Positions 31,222-39,898 of a stretch of 64,000 nucleotides of DNA are shown here, in pieces; positions within the stretch are counted from its first letter, which is position 1; every line of letters starts with the position of its first letter. The stretch covers positions 1 to 64,000 of the forward strand of contig JBCDAV010000024.1 of assembly GCA_039184865.1 (NCBI GenBank), given 5' to 3'. This stretch comes from Thermohalobaculum sp039184865 (lineage in GTDB: Bacteria > Pseudomonadota > Alphaproteobacteria > Rhodobacterales > Rhodobacteraceae). The notes under the pieces were generated by a model. That model saw nothing but the letters and a program-made list of their open reading frames with translations. It searched no databases and was not told where the DNA came from. The translations under genes were made by a program, and so were the position numbers.

Positions 31222-32418
31222 TCAGCCAGCCGCCTCCGGCACCGCGGCACCGCGCGCCATGAGAACCTCGATCTCGGCAGAAGCATAGCCCAGATCTGCC
31301 AGAACCTGTGCCGTATGCTCTCCGAGCCGCGGCGCCCCGCGGCGATACTCTGTTGGCGTCCCATCGAACTTTGCGGGCGGGCGCGTTTGGCGCACCGATC
31401 CCGCATCCGGATGAACGTGTTCCACGATCAAACCGTTCGCCTCGATCTGCGGGTGTCGGATCATCTCGCGCCGGGTCAGCACCGGGGCGTGCGGCACGTC
31501 GAACCGGTCAAGCCGCTCGATCCATTCCGCGTTGGTCCGCTCAAGCAATGCCTCCTGCGTCATCGCGAGGCGCTCGTTCTTGTATTCTTCGAGGCCCGCC
31601 GATGTCAGGAAGCGCTCGTCTGACTTCCACTCGGGCTTGTCACAGGCATCGGCCAGCTTTTCCCAGTCGACCCGCCGAAATGCCGCGACCGAGATGTAGC
31701 CGTCCGCCGTCTCGTAGATCAGGTCGATGAAACTCTGCGCCGTTTCGCGCTCGAGTTCGTGCCCGACGAAAGTGTGGCCGCCCATATCCGACGACCAGAG
31801 GAAATGCACCACCGTGTCGAGCATGCTCAGATGGATGTGCTGGCCTTCGCCCGATCGCTCCCGCGCGAACAGCGCCGCCGTGATCGCCTGCGCCATGGTG
31901 AACCCGGTCAGTTTGTCGGGCACGATCGTCCGCACCAGCGCCGGGCGTTTGTCATCCGAGCCCGCCTGAACAGAGGTTAGCCCCGACAGCGACTGGATCA
32001 GCGGATCGAAGACCGGTTTGTGCGCGTAGGGGCCGGTCTCGCCAAAGCCGCAGATCGAGGCATAGATGATCTTCGGATTAGCCGCCTTGGCGTCATCGTA
32101 GCCGATCCCCAACCGGTCCGCGACACCCGGGCGGAAGTTCTGCAGAACAACGTCGGCCGTCGCGTAGAGTTTCAGCAATGCCTCGCGTGCGCCGTCCTTC
32201 TTGAGATCGAGGACGACCGAGCGCTTGTTGCGGTTGTTGTTGAGAAACGACGCCGAAAAACCGCCGCGCCGCGTCGCGACGTGCCGGGCATTGTCGCCAG
32301 CTGGGCTCTCTACCTTGATCACGTCGGCGCCCTGATCGCCCAGGATCATGCCGCAGAGCGGGCCGGAGATCATGGTCGAAAGATCGATGATGCGGATACC
32401 GTCGAGGGGGCCGGGCAT
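31222..32418 (-). CDS. CaiB/BaiF-type (family III) CoA-transferase
   Basis: 398 residues. The N-terminus PLDGIRIIDLSTMISGPLCG and ADVIKVESPAGDNAR match family III CoA-transferases; the catalytic Asp lies in KPVFDPLIQSLSGLTS; the C-terminal RPPAKFDGTPTEYRRGAPRLGEHTAQVL is the usual substrate-domain end. These enzymes move CoA between carboxylic acids (for example formyl, carnitine, succinyl, mesaconyl or aromatic acids). The start ATG follows AAGGAC. It lies at the end of a minus-strand set with a fumarase beta-type subunit, a sulfatase and an SDH-like complex, so a dicarboxylate substrate is plausible but unproven. Confidence 0.92.
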   Translation of the reverse strand: MPGPLDGIRIIDLSTMISGPLCGMILGDQGADVIKVESPAGDNARHVATRRGGFSASFLNNNRNKRSVVLDLKKDGAREALLKLYATADVVLQNFRPGVADRLGIGYDDAKAANPKIIYASICGFGETGPYAHKPVFDPLIQSLSGLTSVQAGSDDKRPALVRTIVPDKLTGFTMAQAITAALFARERSGEGQHIHLSMLDTVVHFLWSSDMGGHTFVGHELERETAQSFIDLIYETADGYISVAAFRRVDWEKLADACDKPEWKSDERFLTSAGLEEYKNERLAMTQEALLERTNAEWIERLDRFDVPHAPVLTRREMIRHPQIEANGLIVEHVHPDAGSVRQTRPPAKFDGTPTEYRRGAPRLGEHTAQVLADLGYASAEIEVLMARGAAVPEAAG

Positions 32419-32485
32419 GGCAGAAGTCCTTGCTCTGGTAGATCCGTCAAACGTAGGGCGTGCCGCGGCGATTGGAAAGCGCGGC

Positions 32486-33154
32486 TCAGATCAACTCGTC
32501 GGTACGGTCATCCGTCTCGCCGAAACGCTTCAGCGTTGCCGGGCGGGTGCCTTCGTAAGCCGCAATCAGACCGGGGGCGATCTTGGCGTTTTCGCGTTCG
32601 AACAAACAGTTCCCGGCGAGGTCCGAGGCCACGATGAACGGTCCCATGTTGTTGCACTTCAGGACCCACATCGCCTGCGCCATGCCGAGTTCCTCGGCCC
32701 AGTGGACCGCCTCGACATTCTCCACGCCGCGCCCGAGCAGCGCGCCGGTCCCGTAGCCGACCGTCGTCAGGTAGACCGCGCCGTTCGGAACGAAATGCTC
32801 CTTGTAGGTTTCGGGCGACATGCCACCCTTGCCGACCACCAGTTTCGCGCCGGACTTGGCAAACCACTCTCCGATCCACTTGGCGAAGCGGAAGCTCGCC
32901 GTGGCCGTCACGGCGCCCATGGTGAACGAACCGTCCTTGTTGATCGTCGCGGCCGGAGAGCAATGGAAGTTCGCGGCACTTTCGTGCGGCAGCTCCATCG
33001 GGATGTTGGCCTTCTCTTCGAGCGCGCGCATGTAGACGCCTTCGCGCGCCGTGTACATCAGACCGTCGAGATAGACGATGTCACCGAGGCGCAGTTCCGC
33101 GAGCGCCTCCGGGGTCGGCGTGGTCGAAAGCCTGATTTTCCGCGGGGACGCCAT
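32486..33154 (-). CDS. Fumarate hydratase/tartrate dehydratase beta-subunit family protein, without an alpha subunit nearby
   Basis: A 222-residue protein of the class I fumarase C-terminal (TtdB) family. LRLGDIVYLDGLMYTARE at the start, NFHCSPAATINKDG and the late segment ELGMAQAMWVLKCNNMGPFIVASD match it. These subunits normally form an active hydratase only with an alpha subunit holding a [4Fe-4S] cluster; no such gene is present on either side. It may act with an alpha subunit elsewhere or have a different role. It lies between CaiB and sulfatase genes on the same strand; the ribosome-binding site is weak. Confidence 0.8.
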   Translation of the reverse strand: MASPRKIRLSTTPTPEALAELRLGDIVYLDGLMYTAREGVYMRALEEKANIPMELPHESAANFHCSPAATINKDGSFTMGAVTATASFRFAKWIGEWFAKSGAKLVVGKGGMSPETYKEHFVPNGAVYLTTVGYGTGALLGRGVENVEAVHWAEELGMAQAMWVLKCNNMGPFIVASDLAGNCLFERENAKIAPGLIAAYEGTRPATLKRFGETDDRTDELI

Positions 33155-33210
33155 GCTGGGAAAGGATCAGAAATCGGCTGTCGCGTCCAGAGTGCTCGTT
33201 GTCATGTGGT

Positions 33211-34614
33211 CTATCGGCTATCCGCGGGCGTGAAATTCCACTGCTCCAGTTCCAGCAACGCTTCGCGCCCGCCGAGTTTCTCGATCAGCACCGCTTGATC
33301 GGCATGTGCCTGGCGATCGACCTCCTCGGGATCGAGGATGGCGTGCAGACGTGCGCGCCCTTCCGCCAGAAGGTCGGGCGTTTCGGTCGCGAGATTCCGG
33401 CTTTCGTCGGGGTCAGATGCCAGGTCGAAAAGTTGCGCAGGGTAACCTTGCGCGTAATGGACGTATTTGTAATGACCCCACCGCAGCAGGGTCATGCCCA
33501 CCGGGCAGCCGCCATCGTGGTATTCGCTGATGACAGCGCGGTCCGGATCGGCAGGACCTAAGAGCGATCGGCCCGAGAAACCCTTCGCCGGTGTGTCCGA
33601 AGTCACCGTTTCTGTGATCGTCGGCGCGAGATCGATCAGGCTGACCGGATCGTCGCGTCGGTGGCCCGTGGCAATCCCCGGCCCTGCCACGATAAGCGGT
33701 ATACGTGCGGCGTCCTCATACATCGTAGACTTGGCCCAGAACCCCTTGTGGCCGAGCATCTCGCCATGATCCGAGGTGAAGATGACCACCGTATTCTCGG
33801 CCTGTCCGGAAGCCTCGAGCGCTGCCAGAACCTGACCGACCTGATCGTCGAGGAACGCACAAAGCGCGAAATAGGCCGCCCGGCCGATCCCGCGTGTCTT
33901 CGTCGTGAAATGCACGTCATGATCGAAGAACTCCGCAATCTCGGCCAATATGGGATGGTCGGGGATTGGATCAGCGTCGCCCTCAAAGGCTGCCGGATCG
34001 AAGCGGTCGAAGTATTCCTGCGGCGCAATCAGCGGATAGTGCGGCGAGAGATAGCTGACGAAGGTGCACCAGGGCCTCTCGGGCGCTGCGGCGAGCCAGC
34101 GGCATGCCTCATCCGTTACGCGCCGGTCGAACCGCGTGTAATCGGTCTCGCCCGGACCGATCATCTCGGACATCTCGGCCGTGGCGTCGTAGCTTGGCAG
34201 CGGCTGGCGCAGCAGACCCTGAACCCAGCCGATGCCGTCGGGGATATGAATGGGTTCGATCTGGCGGTCGAAGCCCGTCGGATCATGCTGGCTGCGGTAG
34301 TGCAGCTTGCCGATCGAGGTCACGGGTACATCGTGAGCCTGCAAGTGATGGCCCCAGCCCGGAACCCGCCCGTCATAAGCCTCGGCCGAGGACCAGTATC
34401 CGATCTCGTGCAGGTTGCGGCCGGTTGCGATGGCGGCGCGGGTCGGCACACAGATCGGCGATGGCGTGTAAGCGGCGTTGAACTGCACGCCGCGCGCCGC
34501 CAAGGCGTCGATATTGGGCGTCACCGCCGTACCGGTCGGATAGCGTCCCGGCGGGTAGCAGCCGAGGCCCCAGGTCGAAAGCTCGTCGGCCATGATCAGC
34601 AGGATATTCGTCAT
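33211..34614 (-). CDS. Sulfatase-family hydrolase
   Basis: A 467-residue type I sulfatase/phosphonate monoester hydrolase relative. Metal-site NILLIMADELSTWGLGCY at the N-terminus (MADEL), and PSPICVPTRAAIATGR contains C-x-P-x-R, where Cys is converted to formylglycine. VVIFTSDHGEMLGHKG supplies the second metal ligands. No signal peptide, so cytoplasmic. The sequence most resembles choline-sulfatase-like and other small-molecule sulfatases. A formylglycine-generating or anaerobic maturase gene is not in the window. Substrate unknown. Confidence 0.9.
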   Translation of the reverse strand: MTNILLIMADELSTWGLGCYPPGRYPTGTAVTPNIDALAARGVQFNAAYTPSPICVPTRAAIATGRNLHEIGYWSSAEAYDGRVPGWGHHLQAHDVPVTSIGKLHYRSQHDPTGFDRQIEPIHIPDGIGWVQGLLRQPLPSYDATAEMSEMIGPGETDYTRFDRRVTDEACRWLAAAPERPWCTFVSYLSPHYPLIAPQEYFDRFDPAAFEGDADPIPDHPILAEIAEFFDHDVHFTTKTRGIGRAAYFALCAFLDDQVGQVLAALEASGQAENTVVIFTSDHGEMLGHKGFWAKSTMYEDAARIPLIVAGPGIATGHRRDDPVSLIDLAPTITETVTSDTPAKGFSGRSLLGPADPDRAVISEYHDGGCPVGMTLLRWGHYKYVHYAQGYPAQLFDLASDPDESRNLATETPDLLAEGRARLHAILDPEEVDRQAHADQAVLIEKLGGREALLELEQWNFTPADSR

Positions 34615-34836
34615 CGCCGTGTCCTCGATTTCGGTGCGTGCCCGGCATGGACCTTAAGGGCGGCAGGCGGGGGCACCAGCGAAAACAGGTGAATGAGTCA
34701 GTCTATCCGAGACTGGTGGCGCGTTTGATAGCTATGCTGAAGCGTCGTCAGCGCGAAGCACGCAATTTCCACGCGATCTGACGCGCGAACTTCAGCCCCT
34801 GAAGCGTCGCAGGGTCCGCCAATGCGACCAATGCCG

Positions 34837-36582
34837 CTACTCGGCCGCGACGAGTGTTTCGGGTTCGTCTTCGGGCAGAATGGTCTCCCCGGGCCGGACG
34901 ATATTGAATTGAACAGGTGCCCGGGAGGTCTCGGTTGCGCCGCCCGCCCGGTTCGATGTCGTGAAGTAGCTCGCCTCCAGATCGCCCTGATCGGGGAAGT
35001 CCTCTCTAAAATGGGCGCCGCGCGAGTTCTCGCGGGCGAGTGCCGCCTGGGTGATTGTCTCGGAGACCTCGACCAGCGAGGCCATGTTCAGCCAATCGTG
35101 CCAGGTCAGATTGAAGGCGAGGTTGCCGTCATCAACGCCGATCGTGGCGAGCTCATCGCGGATCCTGGCGATCTCGGTCAGGCCGCGGGTCAGACCGTCT
35201 TCGGTGCGCATGACGCCGACATGTTCCCACATTGCGTCCTGCAGCGTGCGGCGCAGCCGCTGGATCGGAGCGGGCTGCAATGCGAAGGGTGCGGTGGCCC
35301 GCTCAATCTCGGCGTCCAGCACATCCGGGTCCGGATCACGCAGGGTCATTGCGTCGATGTCATGACCCATGACCTCTCCGGCAACGCCGCCGAACACCGT
35401 GGAATTCGCGACCCCGTTTCCGCCGAGACGGTTCGAGCCATGCGCACCTCCAGCGTCCTCTCCAGCGACGTAGAGACCTTCGAGCGCCGTCCGTGTGTCG
35501 ACATCAACCACCACGCCGCCCATCATGTAATGCGCGGTCGGGACAACCTCGACCCGGCCCGCTGCAAGATCGAAGCCGCAATCGGCGCAACGCTGCACCA
35601 TGCCCTTGAACTTCTTCGCCACGTTCTCCGGCCCGAGATGTGCCATCGAAATGAAAACGCCGCCGCCCGGTGCGACGTTGGATTTTCGCATCTCGGCGTA
35701 GATCCCGCGCGAGACGACGTCACGGGTCGCGCGTTCGCCCCGGCCGTCATAATCGAACATGAAGCGATTGCCCGCTCCGTTCAGAAGCTGCCCACCCGCA
35801 CCGCGCAAGCCTTCTTCCAGCACAGTGCCCGTCATTTTCGAGTGCTCGCCCGCGAGAAGCCCGGTCGGGTGAAACTGAACCATCTCCATGTCGCGCAGCG
35901 GCAGCCGGGCGCGCAGCGCCATGGCGAGGCCGTCCATTGTCTTGTCGCCCGACGGCGTGTGGTAGCGATACATCGTCGGCCCACCGCCGGTGGCCATCAG
36001 CGTGGCCTTTGCACGAACCAGCCGGAAGCGCCCGGTGCGCATGTCGATCATCAGGACACCGGCCAGCGCAGAACCATCGCGCGTCGGGATCAGGCCGATG
36101 GCCCGGTGCTCCTGCAGCTTCTCGAGCGGACGGGCCAGAACCTGTTCCATCAGCCGGTTGATGATCTCGATGCCGGTGAGGTCGCCCTTGTGAACCGTGC
36201 GGTCGGCGGTCTGACCCGCGAACGCCTTGTGGTGCAGCGTGCCGTCAGGATTGCGGTCGAAGAAGCAGCCGACCTCGTTCTCGAGCTCGTGGATGCGCTC
36301 GACGGCGGTCTCGCAAAGGCGCCAGGCCATGTCCTGATCGGGCAGCCATTTGCCGCCGATGATCGTATCCATGAAGTGACGCTCGACCGAGTCGCCTGGC
36401 CCGGTCGAGACATTGTATCCGCCCTGTACCATGCGGGTGCAGCCCGACTTGCCGATCAGGCCCTTGACCGCGATCGTGACCTTGGCATCCGGCGCGGTCT
36501 GCAGTGCATGCAGCGCGCCGAACAGCCCCGCACCCCCGGTCCCGAGGATCAGGATGTCGGTGTCGTGGCGGTCGATCTGCAT
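34837..36582 (-). CDS. Succinate dehydrogenase/fumarate reductase-like flavoprotein with altered active site
   Basis: 581 residues. FAD-binding ILILGTGGAGLFGALHALQ at the N-terminus; MVQFHPTGLLAGE; ATRDVVSRGIYAEMR; VVPTAHYMMGGVVVDVDT; GSNRLGGNGVANSTVFGG. It clearly belongs to the SdhA/FrdA/L-aspartate oxidase family. Two differences are visible: the SHT motif, whose His binds FAD covalently in SdhA, reads GCT here (KSGCTRMVQGG), and the usual GEGG of the substrate site reads GAGG (RGAGGQLLN). It therefore probably binds FAD non-covalently and may act on a different dicarboxylate. It is the last gene of a set with FeS and membrane subunits upstream and a methyltransferase between. Confidence 0.82.
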   Translation of the reverse strand: MQIDRHDTDILILGTGGAGLFGALHALQTAPDAKVTIAVKGLIGKSGCTRMVQGGYNVSTGPGDSVERHFMDTIIGGKWLPDQDMAWRLCETAVERIHELENEVGCFFDRNPDGTLHHKAFAGQTADRTVHKGDLTGIEIINRLMEQVLARPLEKLQEHRAIGLIPTRDGSALAGVLMIDMRTGRFRLVRAKATLMATGGGPTMYRYHTPSGDKTMDGLAMALRARLPLRDMEMVQFHPTGLLAGEHSKMTGTVLEEGLRGAGGQLLNGAGNRFMFDYDGRGERATRDVVSRGIYAEMRKSNVAPGGGVFISMAHLGPENVAKKFKGMVQRCADCGFDLAAGRVEVVPTAHYMMGGVVVDVDTRTALEGLYVAGEDAGGAHGSNRLGGNGVANSTVFGGVAGEVMGHDIDAMTLRDPDPDVLDAEIERATAPFALQPAPIQRLRRTLQDAMWEHVGVMRTEDGLTRGLTEIARIRDELATIGVDDGNLAFNLTWHDWLNMASLVEVSETITQAALARENSRGAHFREDFPDQGDLEASYFTTSNRAGGATETSRAPVQFNIVRPGETILPEDEPETLVAAE

Positions 36583-36612
36583 GGGTTGGTGTCCCGTCCG
36601 TTGGCTTGACGC

Positions 36613-37395
36613 TTATGCGGGTTTGCGTGCTTCGAAGATATAGCGTCCGACAGAAAAGAAATAGGCACCCTTGGCCTCGAGCGTTTCCTGCTCGTCGGCC
36701 CAGGCGGACAGTTCATCCTCCCGGATGTCGCCGTGCTCGCGCACGAAGTCGAGGGTGAACTTCACGTGACCTTCGCTGTAGGCGCCGGGGCGCCGGTCGA
36801 GGTTCACGATCTCGAAGCAAGACGCACCGGTCACCTCGAGTCCCGCTCTCTGCAGATACGGGGCGAGGATCCGCGGCACGTTGCTTTGGGCAACCGATCC
36901 GCGCTGTACTTCAAGGACGCGCGCCATGCGGTCAGGGTCTTCGGAGTGCCAGGCGAGCCCGTCCCAGTCGGTGGTCAGGATCAGCGTGCGGCCGCCGGGC
37001 TTCAGGACGCGGGCGATCTCGGCGCAGAATGGCGTGAGGTCCGTCATGTACTCGGCAACCTGTGTCGAGACGACGGCGTCGAAGGAGGCCGCCTCGACCG
37101 GCAGACCGGTGGCATCGCCCAGCGCATAGGACAGCCACGGCCGATCGTTGCGCGCGGTCGCGCGGCGGATCATCGCCTCGGCGATGTCGATGCCGAGCAC
37201 GCGGCCGGTTGGCCCTGTCTGATCGGCGATTTCCATGGCGAGGAAACCGGGACCGGCACCGACGTCCAGCACGTGCTCTCCGGGCTGAACCGCGAGGCGC
37301 GCCAGCGTTTCCGCCCTTTGCGCAACCACGTCATGACCGCGATACGCGGCTTCGATCGCCGCGGCGTTCTCGTCGTTGTCGTAGTCCACCGCCAT
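36613..37395 (-). CDS. Class I SAM-dependent methyltransferase (UbiE/small-molecule type)
   Basis: 260 residues with motif I EHVLDVGAGPGFLAMEIA, motif post-I GRVLGIDIAEAMIRRA, motif II ASFDAVVSTQVAEYM and motif III RVLKPGGRTLILTTD: a Methyltransf_11/UbiE-type fold. The acceptor is unknown; small acids, quinones or arsenicals are typical for the group. The start ATG 37395 follows GGAG. It is placed inside the SDH-like set (between the membrane subunits and the flavoprotein), suggesting that its product or substrate is linked to that enzyme. Confidence 0.88.
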   Translation of the reverse strand: MAVDYDNDENAAAIEAAYRGHDVVAQRAETLARLAVQPGEHVLDVGAGPGFLAMEIADQTGPTGRVLGIDIAEAMIRRATARNDRPWLSYALGDATGLPVEAASFDAVVSTQVAEYMTDLTPFCAEIARVLKPGGRTLILTTDWDGLAWHSEDPDRMARVLEVQRGSVAQSNVPRILAPYLQRAGLEVTGASCFEIVNLDRRPGAYSEGHVKFTLDFVREHGDIREDELSAWADEQETLEAKGAYFFSVGRYIFEARKPA

Positions 37396-37427
37396 GTCTG
37401 GGCTCCAGCGAACAAGGGCTTCTGCGC

Positions 37428-37769
37428 CTACCAAGCCTGAAGGAAAAAGGTTCCGGACACCAGCATCGACAAAGCAACAGCTCCGGCGGCGAGCGTCTTG
37501 TGCCGCGGTTGCCAGGGAAGCCATTCCAGCGCCAGAAGGCGCAGCCCGCCGAACGCATGGACCGAAAGCAGGAAGACCAGCCCCCATTCGGCGAGCTTCA
37601 CGGCGGGCAGTTCGGCAAAGGCGAGAAAGCGGTCGAGATCCTGGGGTGCCGTCAGGGCGCGCGACAACACCCAGAAATGGACCGGCAGGAACAGCGCCAG
37701 TGCGAGGCCGGAGATTCGGTGCAGCAGATAGGCGAACCAGAGCGGATGGGCGCGGCGCAGGTAGGTCAA
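37428..37769 (-). CDS. Succinate dehydrogenase/fumarate reductase cytochrome b-type membrane anchor (SdhC-like)
   Basis: A 113-residue protein with three hydrophobic helices. LLHRISGLALALFLPVHFWV near residues 15-34 matches the SdhC heme-quinone motif (H17, S20, H31), and a further His71 in VHAFGGLRLL is a likely axial heme ligand. A TTG start at 37769 overlapping the TGA of the preceding gene (TTGA) gives the correct family N-terminus; the longer upstream frame is an antisense artefact. It likely passes electrons between the FeS subunit and quinone. Confidence 0.72.
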   Translation of the reverse strand: MTYLRRAHPLWFAYLLHRISGLALALFLPVHFWVLSRALTAPQDLDRFLAFAELPAVKLAEWGLVFLLSVHAFGGLRLLALEWLPWQPRHKTLAAGAVALSMLVSGTFFLQAW

Positions 37770-38098
37770 GGCGCGAGCGTCACGGCGGCAACAGCATTCA
37801 TACCCATGGCCAGCAGGCCGAAACAGGTCGCCGCAGCGAAGCCGTCGAGCGTCACGCCGGTCACGCCGAGCCATTCGCGGGTGATGGTGCGCAAACCGAT
37901 GGCGGCGTGTATGGCGACGGCGACCACGAAGGTTCCGTAGAACACCGCCCAGAACACCGATCCGCGCGTACGGGAGAGGATTTCGTCGGTGCTCAGACCG
38001 TCCTGAACGGCATAGATCATCACCGCGATATGGCCGAGCACCAGCGGCACCATGATCAGCGCAGAGATCCGCTGCAGCAGATACAGTCTGAATTCCAT
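37766..38098 (-). CDS. Second succinate dehydrogenase/fumarate reductase-like membrane anchor
   Basis: A 110-residue three-helix membrane protein beginning MEFRLYLLQRISALIMVPLV, where QRISA occupies the HRISG position of its neighbour. His23 (LGHIAVM) and His64 (AIHAAIGLR) are candidate heme ligands. It resembles the paired SdhC/SdhD arrangement. Its ATG overlaps the stop of the iron-sulfur subunit gene (TGATG), and its end overlaps the next anchor gene, so all three are coupled. Family assignment is by pattern and context. Confidence 0.7.
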   Translation of the reverse strand: MEFRLYLLQRISALIMVPLVLGHIAVMIYAVQDGLSTDEILSRTRGSVFWAVFYGTFVVAVAIHAAIGLRTITREWLGVTGVTLDGFAAATCFGLLAMGMNAVAAVTLAP

Positions 38099-38829
38099 CA
38101 GCGGCCCCGGAATGCGCGGCGCACGGTTGCGCGTTTCAGACCGGCTATCGCGCTGAGCGGGCTGAGCCCGTTCGGGCAGTACTGCTGGCAGTTCCCCATG
38201 GAGTGGCAGGAATGGCAGCCGCCCGATGCCGAGACGGCATCGAGAACGCGGTCTCGCGAGGCATCCTTGGCGTCGTTCACCAGCGTCCACGCCCGGTTGA
38301 GAGCCGCCGGTCCGAGGAAGTTCGGATCGCCTGCAACGGTATCGCACGACGCATAGCAGACCGCGCAGTTGATGCATTCGATCCCGGCATCGGCCTCGGC
38401 GCGGTCGGCGCTCTCGTGGACCACGGGCGCGAACCCGTCCTGGCGCGTGTCGGTCCCCTCGAAGACACCGCCAGCCTTGACCCATTTATCGAAGAACGGA
38501 TCCATGTTGGCCGCAAGATCCTTGATGACTGGAAGATTTCGCAGCGGAGCGATCTCCATTCGGTCATCGTGCAGGACCTTGTCGACATGGGTGCGGCAGG
38601 TCCAGCGTGGCACCCCGTTGACCATCATCGCGCACGAGCCGCACATGCCGACACGGCAGGCGAAACGGTAGGACAGCGTCGGGTCGGCCTCCTGCTGTAT
38701 CCAGGCAACGGTGTCGAGGACGGTCTGGCTCTCGTGGCGGGGTACGTCGAACTGCTGGTATGCGCCGCCCTCGGGCCCTCCCCGCCAGACCGATACATTG
38801 ATGGTGCCGATGCCATCGGTTCCGCTCAC
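38098..38829 (-). CDS. Succinate dehydrogenase/fumarate reductase-like iron-sulfur subunit
   Basis: 243 residues carrying all three cluster sites: [2Fe-2S] Cys58, Cys63, Cys66, Cys78 (CRVGMCGSC...C), [4Fe-4S] in CINCAVCYASC and [3Fe-4S] in CHSCHSMGNCQQYCP. The second motif has the CxxCxxC spacing of fumarate reductase-type proteins. The C-terminus is basic. It transfers electrons between the flavoprotein (34837-36582) and the membrane anchors that follow it. It differs from the main TCA-cycle sdhCDAB order, because the FeS subunit comes first, so this is probably a second, specialised complex. Confidence 0.9.
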   Translation of the reverse strand: MSGTDGIGTINVSVWRGGPEGGAYQQFDVPRHESQTVLDTVAWIQQEADPTLSYRFACRVGMCGSCAMMVNGVPRWTCRTHVDKVLHDDRMEIAPLRNLPVIKDLAANMDPFFDKWVKAGGVFEGTDTRQDGFAPVVHESADRAEADAGIECINCAVCYASCDTVAGDPNFLGPAALNRAWTLVNDAKDASRDRVLDAVSASGGCHSCHSMGNCQQYCPNGLSPLSAIAGLKRATVRRAFRGR

Positions 38830-38974
38830 AGACCCTCCCGCAACTGTGTTCGCATCCGGTTTGCGATGCGCCTCCCGCCTCGTTAGGGCGGATCTTGGCC
38901 GGGATCAACGTCGCGCGTTCCATCTCGCGGTAACGGCGTTGCGACATCCCGTTTCGATCCAGGGAGGGTGTGCG

Positions 38975-39877
38975 ATGATGATGCGGATTCTGGCGGCTCT
39001 AGCACTCCTGCTCGGTTTTGCGGCCCAGGCAATGGCCGCGGACTGGAAGAAGCTTGTGGCGCCGGGAGAGCTCGCGGCACTGACCGATGAAGCTGTGATC
39101 ATCGATATCCGCGCGCCAAAGACCTTTGCCAAGGGACATGTGGCGGGCGCGCTGAACGCGCCCTATAGCAGTTGGCGCGGGCCAAAGACCAATCCGGGCG
39201 CAGTGCTCGATGACGGCGCGCTGACGGAGAGGTTACAGAGCCTCGGCCTGACGCGGGCGATGCCCGTGGTGATCACCTATGCCGGGAAAAGCGACACCGA
39301 CTTCGGATCGGCGGCGCGGGTCTACTGGACCTTGAAGTCTGCCGGGATCGAGCGGATCGCGATCCTGAACGGCGGTTTGAAGACGTGGGTCGCGGCCGGA
39401 CAGGCGCTGGTGACGGCTCCGGGCAGAGCGACACGCTCGACCGAGACGTTCGCGCTGTCCGAGGACTGGATGATCGACCGCGCTGGGGTACGCGATGTGC
39501 TGGCCGGACGCGCCGACGCTCAGATCATCGATGCGCGCCCGCTGGAGTTCCTGACCGGCGAGAAAAAGCACGCGGCAGCGAAGACAGCGGGCACGCTGGA
39601 CGGCGCGGCCAATGTCGTCCATTCGACCTCGTTCACCGGCGAGGGCAAGTCGAAAACGCAGGTGACATCAGTCGCCGAGGTCGTCCGGCTGGCCAGGGAA
39701 GCCGGGGTCGAGGACGGTCAACGCCGCCCGATCGCCAGCTTCTGCAATACCGGCCACTGGGCGGCGACGAACTGGTTCGCGCTCTCGGAACTGGCCGGGA
39801 TCGCCAACGTGAAGCTCTATCCCGAAAGCATGGTCGGATGGACGAACGCCGATCAGCCTGTCGTTGTCTCAGAGTAG
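38975..39877 (+). CDS. Secreted two-domain rhodanese-like sulfurtransferase
   Basis: 300 residues with a signal peptide (about 1-21, ending QAMAAD). The first rhodanese domain (about 30-145) has the VVITYAGKSDTDFGSA loop without the catalytic Cys, while the second (about 165-295) carries Cys in SFCNTGHWAATNWF. This is the usual tandem arrangement with one active domain. Three successive ATGs (38975, 38978, 38981) follow AGGGAGGG; the first is used. It acts in the periplasm. It is divergent from the SDH-like operon. Confidence 0.88.
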   Translation: MMMRILAALALLLGFAAQAMAADWKKLVAPGELAALTDEAVIIDIRAPKTFAKGHVAGALNAPYSSWRGPKTNPGAVLDDGALTERLQSLGLTRAMPVVITYAGKSDTDFGSAARVYWTLKSAGIERIAILNGGLKTWVAAGQALVTAPGRATRSTETFALSEDWMIDRAGVRDVLAGRADAQIIDARPLEFLTGEKKHAAAKTAGTLDGAANVVHSTSFTGEGKSKTQVTSVAEVVRLAREAGVEDGQRRPIASFCNTGHWAATNWFALSELAGIANVKLYPESMVGWTNADQPVVVSE

Positions 39878-39898
39878 CGTTGCAGATCAACCGCTCGG

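Noticed and set aside
34822..36609. A 595-residue plus-strand frame opposite the flavoprotein
   Set aside because: Complete antisense overlap of a recognised enzyme; GC-rich codon bias creates such long antisense frames.
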